In this document: one piece after another, positions 4,825-9,313 of the stretch
Layout of the letters: each line of letters opens with the position of its first letter
Position numbering within the stretch: the stretch's first letter is position 1
Assembly: GCA_002424525.1 (NCBI GenBank)
Contig: DIKJ01000033.1
Span: forward strand, 5,900 to 15,212
Direction: 5' to 3'
Source of the DNA: Bacteroidales bacterium UBA5621
Lineage (GTDB): Bacteria > Bacteroidota > Bacteroidia > Bacteroidales > VadinHA17
Length of the DNA stretch: 9,313 nucleotides
Position numbers and translations under genes: made by a program
The notes under the pieces: model-generated
What the model saw: the letters and a program-made list of their open reading frames with translations, nothing else
Told to the model about the DNA's origin: nothing
The model's database searches: none

Positions 4825-6015
4825 TCATTCAAGACCTTTAATTATTTTACCTTCATAGCCACGCCGCTTTAATTCATCCCATAGTTGTTGATCTGAAAAA
4901 TGAGATAATGGGGAGCCCGTGGACGCGGGTAATGACGGCATTATTTTAGTGTATGTCTGAGAGATTAATTCGTCATTCCAGCTTTTATTATTTAGGAATG
5001 TTTCGGGGTTTTTTCTAAATGTTTTGTCGGGCCTAACCTCTTTATATTTGGGAATATATTTCATGATGGCAGACCGGTCACTATCGCTTAGTTTTTTCCA
5101 CTTTACCTCTAGTCTTTGTTTGTCACCAACCTTTTTATCGTATAATTCCCAAAACTCATCAAAGCATATAATTTTATCATTATTACATGCGTCAGATAAT
5201 GTGACCGGTGTTGCTTCATGATTATAATGCGGGTTTTTATCATGATGTAAAAAACAAAACTGGTAAATAGATCCGCTACCATTAACCTGGTAGTTTACAA
5301 TGAGTTCGATATCATGAAGATAGTCGCCAATTTTTTCGAACAATCTTTTATACTTATCCTCACTAACATCGCTCTCAATCTTCCAAATAATGAGATATTC
5401 AGATAAGTCATCATTAGCGGAACAATAGGCTATATTTTTAACTTTTGATAACTCTGTCTTAAGGCTGTCCCAATTAGATATATGCCGATTTTCTGATTTA
5501 AAAACCCGCATACCCAATAAGCCCGTTGATGCCGGTTCTGAGTGGGAACCTAACCCTTTTCCGGGAATAAAATATGCACCTAAAAACAGAACCGAAACAT
5601 CACATTTATCAGGATTCCGCAGGACATCTAATAATTCCACACACAAATATTTATTAGAATTAATGTTAGATTTAGCCATTATCTGAACATTAAGCACACT
5701 ATTATTGTATCCTATATGTATGGGTTCGTTGTCGGAAATAATTTTACTATAATCCGAATAATCCTTAAGCGTTTCCTTTGCCATATAAATATTTGGTTTA
5801 ATGCTAATCCATTGATAAAATGGACGGCTCGAAGCCCCGGTTCTCTCAATTAAACCGCCATTTAATAACTTGGTGAAAAAACGTGTTTCAATACCGGTTT
5901 TTACTTGAAGCTCACTTAATTTAATGCGTCTCCTTTTTTCAATAAGAGCATATAAGTGCTCCAGCATTTTAAGCATTCCTTGTTCTTCGATTGTGCCAAC
6001 AGCGTTTGTGTTCAT
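4825..6015 (-). CDS. Composite replication protein: winged helix, degenerate BT4734-like domain, replication C-terminal domain
   Basis: This 396-residue protein has four parts. (1) Residues about 12-72 look like a winged helix (MLEHLYALIEKRRRIKLSEL, then LLNGGLIERTG). (2) Residues about 120-272 follow the layout of BT4734/VirE N-terminal domains, which derive from primase-polymerases: STGLLGMRVF where the family has 'TGL..lDiD', NIAYCSANDDLSEYLIIW where it has 'SpSG.Glk', a YKRLFEKIGDYL helix, and YQFCFLHHDKNPHYN where it has 'sR.cf.syDp..y.N'. The acidic pair and SPSG loop appear lost. (3) Residues 282-352 match the phage replication-protein end: FDEFWELYDKKVG, YKEVRPDKTFRKNPETFLNN, SWNDEL. 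(4) After a Ser/Pro linker, LSHFSDQQLWDELKRRGYEG (370-389) is a short tail motif. It probably acts at the origin; enzymatic priming is doubtful. The alignment to BT4734 is from memory. The gene is strongly A+T-rich (15 G+C in the 60 bases from 5641). Confidence 0.75.
   Translation of the reverse strand: MNTNAVGTIEEQGMLKMLEHLYALIEKRRRIKLSELQVKTGIETRFFTKLLNGGLIERTGASSRPFYQWISIKPNIYMAKETLKDYSDYSKIISDNEPIHIGYNNSVLNVQIMAKSNINSNKYLCVELLDVLRNPDKCDVSVLFLGAYFIPGKGLGSHSEPASTGLLGMRVFKSENRHISNWDSLKTELSKVKNIAYCSANDDLSEYLIIWKIESDVSEDKYKRLFEKIGDYLHDIELIVNYQVNGSGSIYQFCFLHHDKNPHYNHEATPVTLSDACNNDKIICFDEFWELYDKKVGDKQRLEVKWKKLSDSDRSAIMKYIPKYKEVRPDKTFRKNPETFLNNKSWNDELISQTYTKIMPSLPASTGSPLSHFSDQQLWDELKRRGYEGKIIKGLE
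5660..5693. repeat. Bulged inverted repeat inside the composite replication gene
   Basis: On the plus strand TTAATGTTAGA (5660-5670) pairs with TCTGAACATTAA (5682-5693): eleven pairs with one bulged base (G5685) and an 11-base loop. It lies in the most A+T-rich part of the gene. Phage origins are often inside or beside the initiator gene, so this could be an origin hairpin or a protein-binding palindrome. Chance is also plausible in such A+T-rich sequence, and it does encode protein. Confidence 0.4.
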
Positions 6016-6021
6016 AAAGGT

Positions 6022-6207
6022 TTATTTAACTGTTTCTTTTTGCATCACTGGCCTCAGCCTCCTCGCCGGGAGCCCGCAGGTAAGGCATAGTCTACCCTCT
6101 GTAATCTCCTTGTATGCCTCGCCCTGCTTTATCAATCCGTCACACAGCAGGCACCGGAAAGGATAGGCCGCGACCTTGATGCTGTATACTTTAGAATCCG
6201 AGATCAT
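6022..6207 (-). CDS. Small zinc-ribbon protein, 61 residues
   Basis: Two CxxC pairs, CLLC (19-22) and CLTC (41-44), about 20 residues apart, form a classic four-cysteine zinc ribbon, with AYKEITEGRLCLTCGLPAR around the second knuckle and a basic tail. The frame is open back to 6300, but I take the Met at 6207: the extra 31 codons lie wholly inside the SSB gene, and the conserved part starts after them. The ATG at 6207 lies just upstream of the SSB stop (6193-6191), a 17-base overlap. Such ribbons in phage replication regions may bind DNA or a host polymerase, but no function is known. It is followed after 6 bases by the composite replication gene. Confidence 0.75.
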   Translation of the reverse strand: MISDSKVYSIKVAAYPFRCLLCDGLIKQGEAYKEITEGRLCLTCGLPARRLRPVMQKETVK

Positions 6208-6592
6208 TTTTAGGACTTTCGTAACTCGTCTGCATTGGCGGATCGTCTTTAAAGTCCCGGCCTCCGACATGATTGCTTTTATACCCGGCCAGTAGCTCAA
6301 AAGATGTCACGACATTCTCGGTGGTGTACTTCTTAACTCCGTCTGATCCGGTGTAACTCCGGCTCTGCTGCTTACCTTCGACATAGAGCAAGGTGCCCTT
6401 TTGTCCGTACTTTCCGATTGCTTCTGCGGCCTGACCCCAGAATACCAAGTTGTGCCACGTCGTAACTTCATCTTTGTCTTTTCTCTTTTCAGTTGTAGCA
6501 AGGCCGATATTGCAGACCTTAGATTCTCCGGCCTGCTTTACCTCAGGATCCTGGCCCAACCTTCCGACTAAGATTATTTTATTTACACTCAT
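6191..6592 (-). CDS. ssb: Single-stranded DNA-binding protein
   Basis: This 133-residue SSB has one OB fold: MSVNKIILVGRLGQDPEV (1-18) is the signature opening, followed by CNIGLATTEKRKD, TTWHNLVFWGQAAEAIGKY (44-62) and GTLLYVEGKQQSRSYT (66-81). It binds single-stranded DNA as a tetramer and recruits partners through its C-terminal tip. The tail is short (from about residue 105) and ends NDLGF, a reduced form of the usual acidic DDDIPF tip: the terminal Phe is kept but most of the acidic charge is gone. It is placed after the MBL-fold and annealing-protein genes, as expected for a recombination and replication module. Its 3' end overlaps the zinc-ribbon gene by 17 bases. Confidence 0.96.
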   Translation of the reverse strand: MSVNKIILVGRLGQDPEVKQAGESKVCNIGLATTEKRKDKDEVTTWHNLVFWGQAAEAIGKYGQKGTLLYVEGKQQSRSYTGSDGVKKYTTENVVTSFELLAGYKSNHVGGRDFKDDPPMQTSYESPKNDLGF

Positions 6593-6601
6593 TGTTTTAG
6601 T

Positions 6602-7237
6602 TTAGATTTTTGAATATTCTCGTCTTGATTCATGTAACCGGAGCACTTCATAATTCTCTCCGGCGTTGTTAAAAATAAACTGCCGGGCTGCCTGTTCTGA
6701 AAGGTGACTGTTAATTGCTCCCTTCTCATAAGCATACTGCCCGGCGGCCTCTTTGTCGGCGATGATCTTACCGATTACATCTTCATCATAACTGTGCTCG
6801 AGGGCATATAAGTCATACCCGCGCGCCTGAATCCCGTTAAGGTGAGCCGTGTCTGTGGCGTGGAAGATCTTATGTCCGTTGCGAAATATTTTGTACCCGC
6901 AGTTATCCACATCATGGTAGAGTTTAACAGGTGTAAGCGTAAAGTGAGTATAATCATATTCCACCCCGATTTTGAGCACATCTATATTCCTGATCCCAGC
7001 AAGGTACTGGAACATCCACTCACCGCACCCAACCCTTACCGTAGGCCTCTCGGCACATAAGCGGCGCAGGGTGTCAAGGTTTAGATGGTCCCCGTGTTGG
7101 TGGGTTAGCAATACCAGCTGTATCTTATACAGATGGGGCTTAATAGAAGCAAAGGGCACGCCTATATCGACGAGTATGTGGTCGTGATACAGGACTGAAT
7201 TGCCCTCGCTTCCTGATGCTATAACCTGATAGGTCAT
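6602..7237 (-). CDS. MBL-fold metallo-hydrolase, YycJ-like
   Basis: This 211-residue metallo-beta-lactamase-fold protein begins IASGSEGNSVLYHDHILVD (6-24), close to the 'SGS.GNs' opening of YycJ/WalJ-type proteins. Metal ligands are all present: LTHQHGDHLN gives His46, His48, Asp50 and His51; LYHDVDNCGY gives His108; FHATDTAHL gives Asp129; AINSHLSEQA gives His178. A YALEHSYDED segment (144-152) matches the family's 'E.NYD..' feature. Phages commonly encode such an enzyme beside a RecT-like annealing protein and SSB, which is the arrangement here, and a DNA-processing nuclease role has been suggested by that context. No other recombination exonuclease is visible, so it is the best local candidate (inference). 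Its start is three bases beyond the upstream stop region (TGAAATG). Confidence 0.9.
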   Translation of the reverse strand: MTYQVIASGSEGNSVLYHDHILVDIGVPFASIKPHLYKIQLVLLTHQHGDHLNLDTLRRLCAERPTVRVGCGEWMFQYLAGIRNIDVLKIGVEYDYTHFTLTPVKLYHDVDNCGYKIFRNGHKIFHATDTAHLNGIQARGYDLYALEHSYDEDVIGKIIADKEAAGQYAYEKGAINSHLSEQAARQFIFNNAGENYEVLRLHESRREYSKI

Positions 7238-7238
7238 T

Positions 7239-8084
7239 TCAGATCTTCACCTTCTTTGCTTCCTTCGGCTGGGCGTCTGTCTGCTGCTGCGGGTCCTTCT
7301 GCTCGATGATTTCGTCACCGGCAGCATTGCGCTCCTTGTTGCGTTTGAACAACTCATCGGCACTGACCTCCTTATCTCTTAATGCCTGAAGGTATCCCCT
7401 GAGGTCAGCGATATGCTCGGCCTTAACAGCCTCCTTGGTCTTGATACCAAGGCAGGTGAGCAGTTCATCCTCTGTGGCGCCGTACTCGGTCTTGAACAAC
7501 TCAAAAGCCTTGTCTCTTGCCTGGAGCAGCTTGGCGTTGTCTGACAGGTCACCGTTGGCACACTTGAACGCCTCGTCATATACGCTGTCAATGATCGACT
7601 TGGGCACTACCTTCAGGATGGCATTCCTCTCAGCGACGGCCAAAATTGCCATTGCGTTGGTTTCGATGACACTATCTGAATACCGGTTACCCTTGCGGTC
7701 AATGATTGATCTGCGGGCTTCGACACATACGGCATAGTTGGTTTCCATATCAAAGGCCACAGCCTCGGCAATAATGCTGCGGTCAGTGATCTGTTTGATG
7801 CGCTGCTGCACACGGATGTTGCCGTACTGCTGTGCCAGGATACGGGCAAGGTGAACCGACGGTCCGACAACGTTCTTGCCTCCGACGGGCTTAGCGTAAC
7901 GGCAAGCCTCTGCCGTCTCTTTGTTCATTGTGGCTATTGCGATCCCGTTTAGCCTTACCTTTGTAAGGTTGCGGGGATACTTCTTTGCCGTTGCCACCTG
8001 CGTGTCAATGGCCGCACGTTCCTGAGCCTCGAATACCTCGACGCCTTCACTGATTACCTGTACTACTTCATTCTGATTTTCCAT
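7239..8084 (-). CDS. Putative single-strand annealing (RecT-like) recombination protein
   Basis: The 281-residue sequence does not show textbook RecT motifs but follows a phage family I know from recombination loci: GGKNVVGPSVHLARILAQQYGN (68-89), RSIIAEAVAFDMETNYAV (102-119, the recurring 'A.A.D.e.N' strand), RRSIIDRKGNRYSD (124-137), AMAILAVAERNAILKVVPKSI (144-164), then a helical part ARDKAFELFKTEYGATEDEL (189-208), and ADLRGYLQALRDKEVSADELF (226-246), like the 'lr.....i..ge.s.de.F' end of RecT-type proteins. The tail (250-281) is charged and disordered. Such proteins anneal complementary single strands. The context fits: DUF1351 upstream, MBL-fold and SSB downstream. Family membership is from memory and is the main uncertainty; the coding call is secure. 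It is G+C-rich. Confidence 0.65.
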   Translation of the reverse strand: MENQNEVVQVISEGVEVFEAQERAAIDTQVATAKKYPRNLTKVRLNGIAIATMNKETAEACRYAKPVGGKNVVGPSVHLARILAQQYGNIRVQQRIKQITDRSIIAEAVAFDMETNYAVCVEARRSIIDRKGNRYSDSVIETNAMAILAVAERNAILKVVPKSIIDSVYDEAFKCANGDLSDNAKLLQARDKAFELFKTEYGATEDELLTCLGIKTKEAVKAEHIADLRGYLQALRDKEVSADELFKRNKERNAAGDEIIEQKDPQQQTDAQPKEAKKVKI

Positions 8085-8085
8085 A

Positions 8086-9093
8086 TTATTCTATGTTTTT
8101 GTAAGTGATGTTATTTGATCTCATGTACTGCCCCAAGGCCCGGAGCTGCATCAGCGTGCCGGTGACCTCGAAGGAAGCCTTGACAAGCTCCTCTGTTTTC
8201 TTTACAGCCGGAGCTGCTACCGGAGCAGCGAACTGCATCTCCTGTTGTGGGGTTGAAGCGGCCCGGTCTGCCTTGATCTTTTCAAAACACTCAGCCAGGC
8301 GCATAGCAAACTCCTCACGGGTTGCCGTGGTGACGAATTCCTTGGTAAGGAATATCTCGTCATTGTAGACAAAGGTTTTACTGAACTCGTCAAAGCCCAT
8401 CCCGGCGTCGATGACCTCTTTCTGACGGCGCAGTGTCTCTGCGACAGCCAGTCGGTCGGCCTCGGCCTTCTCGTCGGCCTTGCGCTGGCGCACGGTAGTG
8501 ATGGCAAGAGCGGAGTTAAGCGACTTCTTGTACTCGACAAGGATCTCTGCCTGATGCTCCTCAGTGCGGATCAGGTTAAGGTCATCCTGGACCTTGGTGA
8601 CAAACTCGGCGACCTGCTCCTTATACTTCTTCTCCGTCGTGGAGAGATTAACCTCCGGCACCGCCTTGTCAAAGGGAATAAAGTCCAATCCCTCGGCGGT
8701 GCAGAGCTCGTCAAAGTAGAGTTTAATGCGGTCACGCTTCTCGGCCTTGACTTTGCTTTCAACGGCCTCAATCTTCGTTTTAAGCGTGTCAATGGCTCCC
8801 TTGTACTTCTCCGATATCTCAGCCTTATAAATGGCCTCAAACTCGTTGTACGGGTTCAGTACGCCCTCCTTGACCCACTTGCGCTGTGACTCGTAGTCGG
8901 TCAGTTCTTTGTTCAACTCGGCCCGGAGCTCCTTGAGCGCCTTAACCGTGTCCTCGGTAGCGACAAGGGTATCGACTCCCAGCTCAGCGAGCCTTGCCGT
9001 CACCCTTGCACCAACTGCTTGCAGGCGATGTACTATCTTCGGCACCTGCACGAGCTGGATTTCTTTCTCCTGTGTTTCTGTCTTTGTTGTCAT
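8086..9093 (-). CDS. DUF1351-type phage protein
   Basis: This 335-residue protein is largely coiled coil. Residues about 50-125 carry the DUF1351 pattern: TEDTVKALKELRAELNKEL, then YESQRKWVKEGVLNPYNEFE (67-86), then long charged helices (AEISEKYKGAIDTLKTKIEA and onward). The middle (120-230) is helical, and the end (about 300-335) is a small domain with KASFEVTGTLMQLRALGQYM and a final NITYKNIE, typical of the family's C-terminus. Its biochemical role is unknown, but DUF1351 genes usually sit directly before an annealing protein gene of the RecT or Erf type, as here. It may be a partner of that protein (inference). The next gene follows after one base. The gene is the most G+C-rich in the window (40 G+C in the 60 bases from 8401). 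Confidence 0.85.
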   Translation of the reverse strand: MTTKTETQEKEIQLVQVPKIVHRLQAVGARVTARLAELGVDTLVATEDTVKALKELRAELNKELTDYESQRKWVKEGVLNPYNEFEAIYKAEISEKYKGAIDTLKTKIEAVESKVKAEKRDRIKLYFDELCTAEGLDFIPFDKAVPEVNLSTTEKKYKEQVAEFVTKVQDDLNLIRTEEHQAEILVEYKKSLNSALAITTVRQRKADEKAEADRLAVAETLRRQKEVIDAGMGFDEFSKTFVYNDEIFLTKEFVTTATREEFAMRLAECFEKIKADRAASTPQQEMQFAAPVAAPAVKKTEELVKASFEVTGTLMQLRALGQYMRSNNITYKNIE

Positions 9094-9116
9094 TGATATT
9101 ATTGATTAAGTGGAAC

Positions 9117-9313
9117 TTATTCTGTTTTAATGGTTACTGTGACGATGTAGGTGTCACTATCCTCGATCTCTGTCTGTCGGAGCTCACTTGCGTCACGGCG
9201 TAGGCTCAGCGACATAGGGTTAAGGCTTATCGCTGCATACAGGCGCTCTTCGTCGGAGAATACCCGTGAGATATCGTGCCCGTCCTTTTGAAGGGTGTAT
9301 GCGTATCGGTGGC
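9117..9313 (-). CDS. Phage protein of unknown function, 5' end outside the window
   Basis: A frame open from the window edge ends with TAA at 9119-9117, giving 64 residues of the C-terminus. The sequence includes HDISRVFSDEERLYAAISLN and a closing strand-rich TYIVTVTIKTE. It ends 23 bases before the DUF1351 start, in the same direction and with similar G+C-rich codon use, so it probably belongs to the same operon. No family is recognised. Confidence 0.6.
   Translation of the reverse strand, partial: HRYAYTLQKDGHDISRVFSDEERLYAAISLNPMSLSLRRDASELRQTEIEDSDTYIVTVTIKTE

Noticed and set aside
4911..4930. CCCG/CGGG short inverted repeat
   Set aside because: Only four pairs inside coding sequence; expected by chance.
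6208..6300. Upstream extension of the zinc-ribbon gene (31 extra codons)
   Set aside because: It overlaps SSB entirely and lacks similarity to the ribbon. The Met at 6207 gives a normal short overlap.
7435..7737. 100-codon open frame on the plus strand
   Set aside because: Antisense to the annealing-protein candidate, with no recognisable domain or leader.
8554..8889. 111-codon Leu/Val-rich open frame on the plus strand
   Set aside because: It mirrors the coiled-coil coding region of the DUF1351-type gene; Leu/Val richness is what the complement of Lys/Glu codons gives.
1..9313. CRISPR array, insertion sequence, rRNA, tRNA, integrase or attachment site
   Set aside because: No regularly spaced repeats, transposase or integrase motifs, terminal inverted repeats or tRNA-like folds were seen on either strand.

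Overview
The window looks like part of a temperate phage or prophage genome from a Bacteroidota host. Every credible gene lies on the minus strand and reads right to left, genes are packed with 1-12 base gaps or ATGA stop/start overlaps, and the content is a phage recombination and replication region. The host call is an inference: the central protein resembles the BT4734/VirE N-terminal family typical of Bacteroidota, start sites mostly have A-rich rather than classical GGAGG leaders, and the DnaC loader and winged-helix replication proteins resemble those of Bacteroides-type phages. No integrase, terminase, structural, lysis, tRNA or CRISPR feature is present, so prophage and free phage cannot be told apart.

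In transcription order, the right third (9313 to about 6190) is a recombination and single-strand DNA module: the 3' end of an unknown gene, a DUF1351-type protein, a candidate single-strand annealing protein, an MBL-fold hydrolase of the YycJ type, and SSB. It is comparatively G+C-rich. A small zinc-ribbon gene follows, overlapping the SSB end. Next is an A+T-rich 396-residue protein whose parts look like a winged helix, a degenerate BT4734-like (primase-polymerase derived) domain, a replication-protein C-terminal domain and a short tail motif. An HU-type DNA-bending protein comes next, then a 75-base gap with a possible RNA structure.

The middle (4416 to 3781) is a chain of four very small genes, each joined to the next by an ATGA overlap; two of them are under 50 codons. 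The next block (3769 to 2004) is A+T-rich and holds an HNH endonuclease, a winged-helix replication initiator-like protein and a DnaC-like helicase loader. No DnaB helicase gene is seen, so the loader probably recruits the host helicase.

The left part (2001 to 1) is an accessory tail: a VRR-NUC nuclease between two small membrane proteins, a phage protein of unknown role, a nucleoside 2-deoxyribosyltransferase-like enzyme and two small unknown genes, the last cut by the window edge. Several starts here share an AGAGAG run directly against the ATG.

The most interesting items are the composite 396-residue protein with an apparently dead primase fold and an internal hairpin, the lack of a recognisable recombination exonuclease beside the annealing-protein candidate, the micro-gene chain, and the zero-spacer AGAGAG start context.
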